A program made the translations under genes and the position numbers. Under the pieces are notes generated by a model. The model saw only the letters and a list, made by a program, of their open reading frames with translations. It made no database searches and was not told the DNA's origin. Of a DNA stretch of 64,000 nucleotides, positions 45,068-54,080 are shown in pieces. Numbering within the stretch: the first letter of the stretch is position 1; each line of letters opens with the position of its first letter. Source of the DNA: Vibrio aerogenes (GTDB taxonomy: Bacteria; Pseudomonadota; Gammaproteobacteria; Enterobacterales; Vibrionaceae). Location: positions 62,001 through 126,000 of the forward strand of contig NZ_AP024861.1 in NCBI RefSeq assembly GCF_024346755.1. Direction: 5' to 3'.

Positions 45068-46006
45068 ATGCCATCTCAGTCCGCTATCGCGACCAATGAT
45101 CGCGAGTATGGTGATATTTACCACCAGGAAAGTTCCCGTACTGCCGGTTCGTATCCGGGTCAGCATTTTATCAGCAATCGGCGGCTCCGGATTCGTTCTG
45201 GTACTTCAGGTCTGAATGTTACCGATCATGCCGGAGACCTGAAAAAACCGGGGTATTTTCAGCAAGGCCAGCATTATCAGGACAATAAAACCGTTTTTGT
45301 CGAAGCCGTTGCACCGGATATCAACAGGATCCGCTACCGCTTCTATCAGGCGGTATCTGGTGTTCAGTGTTGTGATAAAACGAAGGAATGTTCGAATGCT
45401 GCCATTGCCGCATATCTTCACACCATTGAGTTCTGTAATGAACTAGATACCCGTTGTTACTGTGAACTCATCAATAGCCAGATAAACTCCCGGTGGTGGT
45501 TAAAAAAAGTATCAGATAATCATCAGGGTTGTCAGATTGAAATAGCGAAAAATATGACAGCAGATGTCATATATCATTATCAATACCTGACAGATGGCCT
45601 GAATTTATTATCACATAGATATTCTGCGGTAAAAATTGATAGTTTTAATCAATTGTTGATGGTTGATATTCATCTTTATATACAGAAAAAGCAGAGTATC
45701 GATTTATTGTGTGATGAAATGAAGCGTTTGTCATTGAAATATCCAGGATTTAAAGTGGTCGCTATTTCATTTAAGCAAAGTGAAATGAAATCTTTACTTT
45801 GTTTTAATGGTGAATTTCACCGTTCTTTTCCTGTCAGTAGTTTGTATTTGTTATGTTGCTACTTCAATTTTTACCATCCGGTAACGATGACGGGAGAATA
45901 TCAGTGTGCGAATTTAATGACCGGAGAAAAATTAATGTTTTCGGTGACAGAAATGGTGAGCGGTGAGCTGTTAATGGCGACCCGGGTTAATACACAAATA
46001 TTATAA
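45068..46006 (+). CDS. Unknown Cys-rich protein of the peptide operon
   Basis: 312 residues; no family recognised. The N-terminal ~90 residues are polar and Gly/Tyr-rich (SYPGQHFISNRRLRIRSGTSG). The middle has a dense Cys group (QCCDKTKEC, then FCNELDTRCYCEL) that might bind metal or form an Fe-S or zinc site; more Cys follow (LLCDE, LLCFNG, LLCCYF, YQCANL). No signal peptide or membrane helix. It starts ~215 bp after the precursor and ends 9 bp before the MNIO-like gene, so it is probably part of the modification machinery. Role unknown. Confidence 0.75.
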   Translation: MPSQSAIATNDREYGDIYHQESSRTAGSYPGQHFISNRRLRIRSGTSGLNVTDHAGDLKKPGYFQQGQHYQDNKTVFVEAVAPDINRIRYRFYQAVSGVQCCDKTKECSNAAIAAYLHTIEFCNELDTRCYCELINSQINSRWWLKKVSDNHQGCQIEIAKNMTADVIYHYQYLTDGLNLLSHRYSAVKIDSFNQLLMVDIHLYIQKKQSIDLLCDEMKRLSLKYPGFKVVAISFKQSEMKSLLCFNGEFHRSFPVSSLYLLCCYFNFYHPVTMTGEYQCANLMTGEKLMFSVTEMVSGELLMATRVNTQIL

Positions 46007-46015
46007 GGTGATCAA

Positions 46016-46843
46016 ATGCAGGGCGTTGGCTATTTTTTACATTTTCATCAGGATTACATTGATTTTGACCAGAAATTTGAAGCTTGTGGGGGACGTTCGG
46101 ATGCGTATGAAGTCCTGGCACTACATTTTAATACCGAAGTTGAAAATCTGGTTCGCTTTATTGGCCCTAAAAATAAGCCGGTCTGTTTACATACAGCGGT
46201 CATGGATCTGGGACAAGACAGTACGTCTGAACGTCCGGGGTTGAAGATGCTGCAGGAACAGGTTGCAGCTGTTCAGCCTTATTCTGTTACGGAGCATCAT
46301 GCGGTACTTAAATCTCCGGGGGGTGATGAATTCGGTATATTTTTCCCGCCCCCAGAGCTGCCCGCTCAGAAGCAGGTTATATCAGGACATTTAAAGGCGC
46401 TGGATCAGAATTTGAATACCAAAGTTTTGGTTGAAAACCCGATTTTTTCTTATGAGCTGAAAGGGAATCAGGCGAAACGACGGGTTGAATTTTTTAATGA
46501 AACAGTTCGTGAATCCGGCTGTAAGATGCATTTGAGTTTGTCGAATATTGCTTACAGTAATAGTTACGGTGCCAGAATCGATCCGGATGAGTATTTGGCG
46601 CACATTGACCTCAGTTTAGTCGAACAGATCCACCTGTATGTGAATAATCAGGCGCAGATGAAATCCGCCCCTAAATCTTATACAGAAAGTGAAAAGTGGT
46701 TGAAAACAAGTCTGGAACAGTTATTGAAACATCATGACGTGAAGCCGCTGATCTTTTTTGAACTGGAAGCCAGAACACCAGCACTGGCAGAGCCTGAATT
46801 CTTACGTGATTCGATGGACTGGGCGCGCAGTCTTCTTGCGTGA
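46016..46843 (+). CDS. Divergent DUF692/MNIO-like TIM-barrel protein
   Basis: 275 residues. The order of motifs follows multinuclear non-haem iron oxidases (DUF692): GVGYFLHFH, PVCLHTAVMDLG, YSVTEHHAV, KVLVENPIFSYEL, FFNETVRESGCKMHLSLSNIAYSN, VEQIHLYV and PLIFFELEA. Several normal metal-ligand positions differ: the usual LLDxNN reads LSLSNI, and the HLAGH...DTH region reads HLYVNN without a DTH. It may therefore hold fewer irons or be a non-catalytic scaffold. Known members oxidise Cys, Asp or Asn residues of precursor peptides. AAGGTGAT precedes the ATG. Confidence 0.65.
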   Translation: MQGVGYFLHFHQDYIDFDQKFEACGGRSDAYEVLALHFNTEVENLVRFIGPKNKPVCLHTAVMDLGQDSTSERPGLKMLQEQVAAVQPYSVTEHHAVLKSPGGDEFGIFFPPPELPAQKQVISGHLKALDQNLNTKVLVENPIFSYELKGNQAKRRVEFFNETVRESGCKMHLSLSNIAYSNSYGARIDPDEYLAHIDLSLVEQIHLYVNNQAQMKSAPKSYTESEKWLKTSLEQLLKHHDVKPLIFFELEARTPALAEPEFLRDSMDWARSLLA

Positions 46844-46878
46844 TCAGCAATAAAACAACGATTAAAGGAGAAAGAATC

Positions 46879-47685
46879 ATGTTAGCAGATGTACAAAATG
46901 TCATGGCTCGTCTGGTTAGGGATCATCGTTTTTGCCAGCAATTTTGTGAGCAGGGGATCGACTGTCTGGATGGTTATGCTTTAACCGAAGAAGAACTCAA
47001 CTATCTGGCGGATATTGAACCAGAGAGTATGACCGTATTGGGGGACTTTGTCGGTACAGAAAGAATTCACCGGCGAGAAGGTGAGTTTGGCTTATTTGTG
47101 ACGGAATTATCCCGTTATATGGATTATGAACCCCTGGCCCGGAAATTTTCTCAGCAGTATTGTCAGGGTTCTTTAGCGAAGCTGTTGGATGCCCGAAATT
47201 ACTATGAATTCTTTACCGGGATCCTGTTTCAATATGAGGTTCCGTCTTATCTCAGTGACCTTCTGTATTTTTGTTACCAGAACACCCGGATTTGCTGGGT
47301 CAACTATAACCCGCCAGCTGAACATTATATTGAACAGTGGCATGTGGAAGATAAAATCAGTTTGACTGATCACTATACGACGATCCTGGTTTCGCGTGAG
47401 TTTTGCCGTTTTATGGAAATCGATGGTTTTGCTCACGATGAATCTGAGAGTGAAGTGACTGTGACGCTGCTGTTAGTGAAGCATCCCGATATTCCCAAGA
47501 GTTCATCTTATGCTGTGGTTGAGCCGGATTCTCTGCTTGAGTTTTTACTGGAGCAGAAAGAAGCGACCGCACTGACATTGGTTGAACGGTTTGGAATGAA
47601 GCGGCTGAAAAGTGGGATCGGCTATATTAATCATAAAATCGAACAAGGGTTTATCCGCTATCTGCCTGCGGAGACTCACTCATGA
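46879..47685 (+). CDS. Putative MNIO partner / peptide-recognition protein
   Basis: 268 residues from ATG 46879, which has AAAGGAG upstream; the longer frame from GTG 46840 has no such site. The N-terminus (LADVQNVMARLVRDHRFCQQFCEQG, then GYALTEEELNYLADI) is helical and resembles the short domain found in MNIO partner proteins and Nif11-like leaders. The C-terminal part (~200-260: VVEPDSLLEFLLEQ, KSGIGYINHKIEQGFIRYL) has a winged-helix look that could be a leader-binding element. Its stop overlaps the MFS start by 4 bp. Partner role is inferred from position and N-terminal pattern. Confidence 0.55.
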   Translation: MLADVQNVMARLVRDHRFCQQFCEQGIDCLDGYALTEEELNYLADIEPESMTVLGDFVGTERIHRREGEFGLFVTELSRYMDYEPLARKFSQQYCQGSLAKLLDARNYYEFFTGILFQYEVPSYLSDLLYFCYQNTRICWVNYNPPAEHYIEQWHVEDKISLTDHYTTILVSREFCRFMEIDGFAHDESESEVTVTLLLVKHPDIPKSSSYAVVEPDSLLEFLLEQKEATALTLVERFGMKRLKSGIGYINHKIEQGFIRYLPAETHS

Positions 47686-48905
47686 ATATCCGGGATAAAA
47701 ATCTCAAAGCATTATTACCATCGGTGATGGTTTCATCGATGGGGGACTGGATTTTTCATGTCGCTTTATTGCTGTATCTGTTCCGGGGAACGCAGTCTGG
47801 AGTGATTGTCAGCCTGTTTATCCTGTCGTCTACGCTGCCTTCATTATTGCTATCCCCTTTGATTGTTAAAAAAATCAGCCATTTTGCGAATCGTACCACA
47901 CTGGTTAGTGCAGACTTATTGCGTATGGTTTTAGTCGCATCTCTGGTGTTATTTCAGGATGCAATGACAGCCGTATTTATTGTGAATGCCTTTCTTGGTG
48001 TAGTCAGTGTTGCCTTTCGTTCTGCGTATATCCGCAAGATTACCGATCTCTATGAACCAGACCAGCGTCATCAGGTGAATGCGCTGCTCAACAGTGGTTC
48101 TTACATTGCGATGGGATTGGGTTCCGTTGCCGGGGCCGCCCTGATCAGCCAGTGGTCATTAAGCGTATGTTTGTGGATTGATGCTGCCAGTTTTCTGCTC
48201 TCTGCCCTGTTTCTTTACAATTTACAAGCCGATGCTGAGGGCGGGGAAAAGGAGCAGAAGCAGTCGCCAACGCTCAAACTCATGCTTTCTGCTCTGGTAA
48301 CAGAAGTGAAAGGCAGCGTTGTGCTTTCTTCTGTATTAGCTTTTGGTTTGAGCTGGGGGATTGTTGGGGGCGCTTTCAGTGTGTTATTCCCGGTGTTGTT
48401 TATGACTCAGGCTGAAAGTTCCGGATTACTCAGTACTTTCTATACGGTTCAGGCACTGGCTTTGCTGGCCGGAAGCTTTATTGTTTACAAAACAAAGTTT
48501 AAGGAAAACGAGAACTATCTCTTCAGGCTGTTTCTCTTCGCCTATTTCTGTCAGGCTTTCTGCTTTTCCCTGGCATTATTCACTGACAATATTTATCTGA
48601 GCTTTATTGCAATTTATTTTATGAGGTTATGTGGCGGCATTATTATCCCGCTTGATACCACGCTGATTCAGAATAACAGCTCTGAGGAATCACTACCGCT
48701 GATCTACAACATTCATGGTTTGACTTATAACTCTTGTTATCAGTTTACCGTACTGGCCGTCGGCATCATGATTGATTCGCTACAGCTGAGTACAACCAAA
48801 GCGATTGCCGGCTGGACAGCAATTGTGACCATATCGACGATTTGTCTGGTTTCATTGGTTTTAAACAGCCGGCGTGGTGTGGCGAATACGACGGAGTCGG
48901 GTTGA
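47682..48905 (+). CDS. MFS transporter, probable exporter of the peptide product
   Basis: 407 residues with about 11-12 membrane helices. The N-terminal SVMVSSMGDWIFHVALLLYLFRG and the DLLRMVLVASLVLFQ segment are typical of MFS_3/enterobactin-exporter (EntS)-like proteins. It overlaps the previous gene by 4 bp and is followed after one base by the flavoprotein. In this operon its obvious role is export of, or self-resistance to, the modified peptide; inferred. Confidence 0.85.
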   Translation: MNIRDKNLKALLPSVMVSSMGDWIFHVALLLYLFRGTQSGVIVSLFILSSTLPSLLLSPLIVKKISHFANRTTLVSADLLRMVLVASLVLFQDAMTAVFIVNAFLGVVSVAFRSAYIRKITDLYEPDQRHQVNALLNSGSYIAMGLGSVAGAALISQWSLSVCLWIDAASFLLSALFLYNLQADAEGGEKEQKQSPTLKLMLSALVTEVKGSVVLSSVLAFGLSWGIVGGAFSVLFPVLFMTQAESSGLLSTFYTVQALALLAGSFIVYKTKFKENENYLFRLFLFAYFCQAFCFSLALFTDNIYLSFIAIYFMRLCGGIIIPLDTTLIQNNSSEESLPLIYNIHGLTYNSCYQFTVLAVGIMIDSLQLSTTKAIAGWTAIVTISTICLVSLVLNSRRGVANTTESG

Positions 48906-48906
48906 T

Positions 48907-50028
48907 ATGAATCGTGCAGAAAACATGTTAATTGAACTGGTCCGGCAAAATAGTGATACATCCTCATTGGCCCTGATTGATACTGTTCTTGGATGTACCC
49001 GGCTGGCGCATATTGATGCGATGCGTGATTATCCGGTCCAGGCTGTTGAAGATTTAAACCGTAAGGCCAGTGCTTCGCTGTTGTTAGTACCAGAGAGGCT
49101 GGGCGGCTCTGCCGCTGAACTGAAAACAGCGGCTGTATTGTTGCCCTGTCTGGCTTATCGTTCAGTGAATGTTGCCGCTTTGTATATGTTTCATTATCAG
49201 TGTACCGCCCGGATGAATACCTGTGCGAATGAGGCACTCTACCGGCAACAACTTGATGCTTTAGTTACTGATGCCGGCCTGATGTCCTCGGCATGGAGTG
49301 AAGGTGAGGCGAACCCGGCAATGGTCCATCGGGTGAACAACTCAGCCTGCCTGTATTTGTCCGGAGATAAGTATATTTCAACCGGTGTTGCTGAATCCTG
49401 TTTGACGCATGTGATCGTCCGGGATCCGGAATATGGGGGACAATCATTTGTCATTGTTCCACAGCCCGCTCAACAGCAGCAGATTCGTTTAAAACCTTTA
49501 TCTTTGATTAGTTTCAGGGCAGCACAGAACAGTGCGATTCATTTTGACAATCTGGCCATTGATCACCAGATGTTTCTCGGGGAGCGTGGCTGTGCAGACA
49601 TATTGCAAAAGCAAAACCATGAGAATGGTTTGAATCCTGGCTTGTTGGCTTTAGGGTTGCTGGCCAGATTCATTGACCTGCTGAAAAGTCAGTTCGATTA
49701 TATTTGTAAACAGTCTGCATACACACGGATAACTGCGAAATATCGACAGTTAGTCACTTCTCTGAGTCAGGCGTTGCAGTCCGGGAACTATTTCAGTCTG
49801 GCTTTTGGTCTGACATTCAAATACCGCGCAACGGCTTTGTTACGGGATAGTATTCTGGCTCTGAGTCCTTTCTTTGGTCCATCGGTTCTGATGGAGAATC
49901 ATCCCGTCAATGTCGTCATGCAACATGGTTTACTACTGCAATACATGGGGCCGGCAAATTACCAGATAGAGAGCCGGCTGGATGAGCAGTTATTTTCTGA
50001 TTGCAGTTTTGATGTGACGTTTCTGTAA
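48907..50028 (+). CDS. Acyl-CoA-dehydrogenase-like flavoprotein
   Basis: 373 residues from ATG 48907. The N-terminal helical domain includes ASLLLVPERLGGSAAEL; the beta domain includes YLSGDKYISTGVAESCLTHVIVRDPEYGG and FDNLAIDHQMFLGERGC; a C-terminal helical bundle follows. This is the ACAD fold, which binds FAD and removes two hydrogens. The usual catalytic Glu near the C-terminus is not evident to me. In RiPP and NRPS pathways such enzymes dehydrogenate or decarboxylate carrier- or peptide-bound residues; which one applies here is unknown. Confidence 0.78.
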   Translation: MNRAENMLIELVRQNSDTSSLALIDTVLGCTRLAHIDAMRDYPVQAVEDLNRKASASLLLVPERLGGSAAELKTAAVLLPCLAYRSVNVAALYMFHYQCTARMNTCANEALYRQQLDALVTDAGLMSSAWSEGEANPAMVHRVNNSACLYLSGDKYISTGVAESCLTHVIVRDPEYGGQSFVIVPQPAQQQQIRLKPLSLISFRAAQNSAIHFDNLAIDHQMFLGERGCADILQKQNHENGLNPGLLALGLLARFIDLLKSQFDYICKQSAYTRITAKYRQLVTSLSQALQSGNYFSLAFGLTFKYRATALLRDSILALSPFFGPSVLMENHPVNVVMQHGLLLQYMGPANYQIESRLDEQLFSDCSFDVTFL

Positions 50029-50042
50029 ACTGGAGGTTGTTT

Positions 50043-51755
50043 ATGTGCGGAATAGCAGGATACCTGCGACTGAATGCTGCCAGTCCGGCAGTCAGTCAGG
50101 CTCAGATTCAGATTTTACGGGAAAGCATTGCTGCCCGTGGTCCGGATGAAACGATGGAATGTATTGATGAACATCAGGGATTATTTTTCAGCAGACTTGC
50201 CATTACCGGCAGCCCGGGGAATGCAAGGCAACCCTTTCAGGACGGGAAAAGTTTTTTGTTATTTAACGGGGAAATTTATAACTACCGGGAACTGGCAGTC
50301 GCCGAATTGAATATGCCTCTGGCGGCGGATCGCTGCGATGGGGAGGTCATTTTACCCCTGTTTCACCGGTATGGGATGGCGGGAACGCTCTCCCGGCTAA
50401 ACGGGCCTTTTGCGCTGGCCTGGTTTCGCCCGGATGGGATGATGCTGGCAAGAGATTCTGTCGGGAAAAAGCCGCTCTATTATTTGTGTCAGGACGAGAC
50501 GTTGTTCTTCTCATCTGATATTACCGGATTAATGAAAATTAAGCATGAAATCGATCTTGATCCCTACGCGGTAGGTGATTATTTCATATTTAAATCAGCT
50601 GGTGTAAAAAGCAGCCTGATTAACGGCATTTCTGAAGTCCCTCCCGGATATTTCCTGTGGGTCAATCATGGACGCTACCAGCCGGAACTGTGCCGGTTTT
50701 TTGCAGAAACGGATGTGAATCCGGACAGTGAGATTACCCCGGAAGAGCTGATTACATCCCTGAACCAGTCAATTCAGCTCCGCTCTGTGAATGATAAACC
50801 CATTGCCTCTTTATTGAGTGGCGGGCTGGATTCTTCGATTATTAATTATCTGCTGCAACAGCAGGAGCAGACTTTCCGGGCGTATACGATCGGCAGTAAT
50901 GATGTGGACGACCCATTGGATGAAATCCCGCTGGCCACTGAATTTGCGGAAGATAACCGGATCAACCACCAGTCTTTGCTGCTGAAAACTGAAGCGGTTC
51001 CGGAGCTGTTGGAAGCTTCAGTGATTGCCATGGAACAACCGGTCCAGGATCCGATTATTGTCAACTCTCTGGCTTTGGCCCGGCATATAGGTCGGGAGCA
51101 CAGGGTGCTGTTAACAGGAGATGGTGCCGATGAGCTCTGGCTGGGGTACGATCGGTTCAGAACCTTTGCAGAATGTGGTGTTGAAGACTATCTGCAGGCA
51201 CTGTCTTTATTCCGGCCCGAGTCATTACACCTGCCAGATTATCATCCGGAGCATTACTTCGGTGTCTCTCCTTACGGCCGGGATCTGGCGTCCTTAGCCG
51301 AACTGGAGCGTTCGATCCGGTTTAAAAATTACCACCTGACCCGGATGGATCGGATATTTATGAAAAACGGACTGGAAACCCGCAGCCCGTTTTTAGATAC
51401 CAATCATATCCGGCTATGTGCCCGTTTGAGTGCAACCCGTAAGTTTTTTCAGGGGAAAGGGAAATGGGCACTCCGGTTAGCTTTTTCCGGAACGCTGGGA
51501 CAGCGTATTTGTTTTCGTAAAAAGCAGCCGTTTACTTTTCCGCTGCATTATTTTCGTCAGCCGGAATTTTTTGATTACTTTACCTCGCCACTCAATGACC
51601 GTCAGTCGATTGTCCATGACTATGTGGATTTAAGTGAACTGACCGGCAAAGTATCGAGGGGTGTTGGACTGAATGAATCCGATTACCACAAAATCTGGTC
51701 GGTGAAGGTATTTGAACTCTGGCATCGCCGGGTTTACAGAGGATGTTTATCATGA
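50043..51755 (+). CDS. Asparagine synthetase (glutamine-hydrolysing) homologue
   Basis: 570 residues from ATG 50043 behind GGAGG. An N-terminal class II glutaminase domain with nucleophile Cys2 (MCGIAGYLRL), ARGPDE, FNGEIYNY and RDSVGKKPLYY, then the synthetase domain with the PPi-loop SLLSGGLDSSIINYLL and LLTGDGADELWLGYDRF. All key motifs are present, so it can probably amidate an acid using glutamine. In a peptide operon it may amidate a side chain or C-terminus, or form a ring, rather than make free asparagine; inferred from context. Confidence 0.85.
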   Translation: MCGIAGYLRLNAASPAVSQAQIQILRESIAARGPDETMECIDEHQGLFFSRLAITGSPGNARQPFQDGKSFLLFNGEIYNYRELAVAELNMPLAADRCDGEVILPLFHRYGMAGTLSRLNGPFALAWFRPDGMMLARDSVGKKPLYYLCQDETLFFSSDITGLMKIKHEIDLDPYAVGDYFIFKSAGVKSSLINGISEVPPGYFLWVNHGRYQPELCRFFAETDVNPDSEITPEELITSLNQSIQLRSVNDKPIASLLSGGLDSSIINYLLQQQEQTFRAYTIGSNDVDDPLDEIPLATEFAEDNRINHQSLLLKTEAVPELLEASVIAMEQPVQDPIIVNSLALARHIGREHRVLLTGDGADELWLGYDRFRTFAECGVEDYLQALSLFRPESLHLPDYHPEHYFGVSPYGRDLASLAELERSIRFKNYHLTRMDRIFMKNGLETRSPFLDTNHIRLCARLSATRKFFQGKGKWALRLAFSGTLGQRICFRKKQPFTFPLHYFRQPEFFDYFTSPLNDRQSIVHDYVDLSELTGKVSRGVGLNESDYHKIWSVKVFELWHRRVYRGCLS

Positions 51756-52594
51756 ATGGATTCCGGTATCTGGATGAGGTTGCCACAATGGCTGTGCCTC
51801 ATATCTATTTTGCTCTCAATATTGAGGACAGTACGCCATCTGGCCTGGGGCATGGATTCACAGGCGTGAAGTTTGATCCGGATTATAAAAACCACAGCTG
51901 GCGGATGTATGGCTTGCAGGAAGGCATGTTTAACCTGCTTGAGATGTTCAGGCATCATCAGGTGCCTCTGGCGTTACTGATTAATTCTGATTTTGTGGAA
52001 AAGTATCCGGCGTTGGTTGTCCGGCTCAGGGAATATCAGAACGTTGAAGTGATTGGTCATGGTCAGACGAATACGGATTATTTTCACCAGCTGGATTTTG
52101 CTCAGCAGGTTGAGTACAGCCGACACGTCAAAGATGTTCTGGAATCCGGATTGAAGTTGCCGGTCAAAGGTTGGCTGTCACCCTGGATTAACGGGAATGA
52201 ACAAACGATTCCGGCACTCTTTGAAGCCGGTTATACGTACACACTGGATCGATCGGTCTCTGACTTTGTTGGTGAATTTCAACAAGGAGGCGCCCGGCTG
52301 GCTGCTGTCCCCTATAATATTGAGGTGAATGACACGCCATCTTTATGTGCTAAAAGTTTGTCTAACCAAGATTATTTTCAGTCAATTATCGACTATATCG
52401 ACGGTCTCAGGTTTCTTGCCCGGACCGATGCGGCGCCTGTCGCCGCATTTCCTTTGCACACGCCGGTCGCCGGTAGACCACATCGTCTGGTGTATCTTGA
52501 TTCCGTGCTGTCAAAGTTAAAACAGCGGGAATCTGATGGTGAACTGGTTCTTTCGACACCGGGTGCGATTTTATCCGGCTTCCGGCAGCAATAG
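51752..52594 (+). CDS. NodB-like polysaccharide-deacetylase-family hydrolase
   Basis: 280 residues from ATG 51752, overlapping the previous stop by 4 bp, with GAGGA upstream. The fold follows carbohydrate esterase 4 / PuuE-like proteins: YFALNIEDSTPSG, QEGMFNLLEMFRHHQVPLALLINSDFVEKYP, NVEVIGHGQTN, GWLSPWINGN and TLDRSVSDF. The catalytic DD/HxxxH set is altered (IEDS; GHGQTN lacks the second His), so chemistry is uncertain. Last gene of the peptide operon; might hydrolyse an amide of the product. No signal peptide. Confidence 0.72.
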   Translation: MNGFRYLDEVATMAVPHIYFALNIEDSTPSGLGHGFTGVKFDPDYKNHSWRMYGLQEGMFNLLEMFRHHQVPLALLINSDFVEKYPALVVRLREYQNVEVIGHGQTNTDYFHQLDFAQQVEYSRHVKDVLESGLKLPVKGWLSPWINGNEQTIPALFEAGYTYTLDRSVSDFVGEFQQGGARLAAVPYNIEVNDTPSLCAKSLSNQDYFQSIIDYIDGLRFLARTDAAPVAAFPLHTPVAGRPHRLVYLDSVLSKLKQRESDGELVLSTPGAILSGFRQQ

Positions 52595-52612
52595 CCAGTG
52601 ACAGAAGTCAGC

Positions 52613-52635
52613 CAGAGATGGGTTGACTTCTTTTT
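52613..52635 (+). terminator. Terminator of the peptide operon
   Basis: Perfect 8-bp stem AGAAGTCA / TGACTTCT with a 3-nt loop and TTTTC tail, 19 nt after the last gene. Confidence 0.72.
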
Positions 52636-52694
52636 CATCATCCTTTAGCATCCGCGCCAACTTTTCATCAACTTCACTGTGGAGGACACAAATT

Positions 52695-52785
52695 ATGCTG
52701 ACAATTTCGATTTCCTTTGCAGATCTTACCGACATCAAATAGCAGAACACTGCTTTCTCTGTTCTGCCTGTCCGGCAGATCTGCC
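52695..52785 (+). promoter_or_regulatory. Possible leader peptide and hairpins before rtcB2
   Basis: A 15-codon frame (MLTISISFADLTDIK, 52695-52742) has a strong GGAGG site 8 nt upstream. Its stop abuts a perfect 8-bp hairpin GCAGAACA/TGTTCTGC (52742-52767), and a perfect GGCAGATCTGCC palindrome follows at 52774-52785. This looks like a translated attenuator leader; no experimental support. Confidence 0.45.
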
Positions 52786-52916
52786 AATATCGATCCGATA
52801 ACTTTTTAAATTCAGATAAGTCTTCAGGGCTGTTTTGGTTCTGATTCCGTTTGTTTATCTGTGATTGTTTGAGTTTTCCGGATCACACATCTGAACTAAA
52901 TGTTTACAGGAAAAAG

Positions 52917-54080
52917 ATGATGGGCAATATCATCCGGACAATTTCTGAACGGGCCACCCTGATCGCATCAGAAGCGACGTGGATTGAAGGGCTGGCGATT
53001 GAACAACTGAACAAAACAGCACAACTGCCGGATATGGTGGCAGTCGCCGGTATGCCGGATTTACATCCGGGCCGGGGCTATCCGGTGGGCGCTGCATTTT
53101 TTAGCCGGAAGCGAATTTATCCGGCACTGGTGGGGAACGATATTGGCTGCGGCATGGGGTTATGGCAAACCAGCCTGAAGGTTAACAAATTTAACCCGGA
53201 AAAAATTGAAAAGCGGCTGAATGGCGTGACATCTCCTTTACCGGCATCGTGGCACCCCTATATTCAGTCCAGACAGCAGGCGCTGAATATCAACCCCGGC
53301 AGCTTTGATGTTTCACTGGGAACGATTGGCGGCGGGAATCACTTTTCGGAATTTCAACAGCTTGACGAAGTGTATTGTGAGGCGACCGTTGCGGCGCTGG
53401 GGATGAACCCGAAGCAGCTCCAGTTGCTGGTGCATTCCGGCTCGCGTGGTTTGGGGCAGCAAATACTGATGGCGCATATTCGCCGTTATAACCATGATGG
53501 GATAGCCGAGTCCGGTGCAGGATTTGCGGATTATTTACAGCAACATGATGAAGCGGTGCGCTGGGCAGTTCTGAACCGGGAACTCATTGCTTTGCGGTTT
53601 CTGGATGCGGTGCGGGGCGAGGCTGAACTGGTATTGGATGTGACACATAATCTGGTGTCTCCGGCACAATTCCAGGGTGTGTCCGGTTGGATTCACCGTA
53701 AAGGTGCGACACCGGCTGATCAGGGTGTTGTGGTCATTCCAGGTTCCCGCGGGGATTACACTTATCTGGTTAAACCGACGACCAATGAGGCCGGACTTCT
53801 TTCGTTGGCACATGGTGCCGGGAGAAAATGGAAACGGGGAGATTGTCAGAGCAGGCTCAGTCACAAATATCGTCAGAGCGACTTACAGCGAACCTCACTG
53901 GGCAGCCGGGTCGTCTGTAAAGACAAAACCCTGCTGTATGATGAAGCGCCACAGGCGTATAAGAAATGTGAATCGGTGATCAGTGATTTGGAAAATGCGG
54001 GTCTGATTACCCGGCTGGCACGGCTGAAGCCGGTCCTGACATTTAAAACGGATGGTGGAGACGGAGGAAAACAGCAATGA
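52917..54080 (+). CDS. rtcB2: RtcB-family RNA ligase, RtcB2 type
   Basis: About 387 residues. Starts at ATG 52917 or 52920, with CAGGA just upstream. RtcB signatures: VAGMPDLHPGRGYPVGAAFF, GNDIGCGMG, LGTIGGGNHFSEFQ, LLVHSGSRGLGQQ and the guanylylated-His region SLAHGAGRKWKRGDC. RtcB joins 2',3'-cyclic-phosphate (or 3'-phosphate) and 5'-OH RNA ends using GTP and Mn2+. This shorter form overlaps prfH by 4 bp; the RtcB2-PrfH pair is known to repair 16S rRNA broken in the decoding centre. Distinct from the canonical RtcB at 62847. Confidence 0.92.
   Translation: MMGNIIRTISERATLIASEATWIEGLAIEQLNKTAQLPDMVAVAGMPDLHPGRGYPVGAAFFSRKRIYPALVGNDIGCGMGLWQTSLKVNKFNPEKIEKRLNGVTSPLPASWHPYIQSRQQALNINPGSFDVSLGTIGGGNHFSEFQQLDEVYCEATVAALGMNPKQLQLLVHSGSRGLGQQILMAHIRRYNHDGIAESGAGFADYLQQHDEAVRWAVLNRELIALRFLDAVRGEAELVLDVTHNLVSPAQFQGVSGWIHRKGATPADQGVVVIPGSRGDYTYLVKPTTNEAGLLSLAHGAGRKWKRGDCQSRLSHKYRQSDLQRTSLGSRVVCKDKTLLYDEAPQAYKKCESVISDLENAGLITRLARLKPVLTFKTDGGDGGKQQ

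Noticed and set aside
44695..52594. Lasso-peptide cluster, because of the asparagine-synthetase homologue
   Set aside because: No lasso-type protease or RRE pair is recognised, and the synthetase keeps an intact glutaminase Cys2, which lasso cyclases lack. The precursor is also repeat-type.
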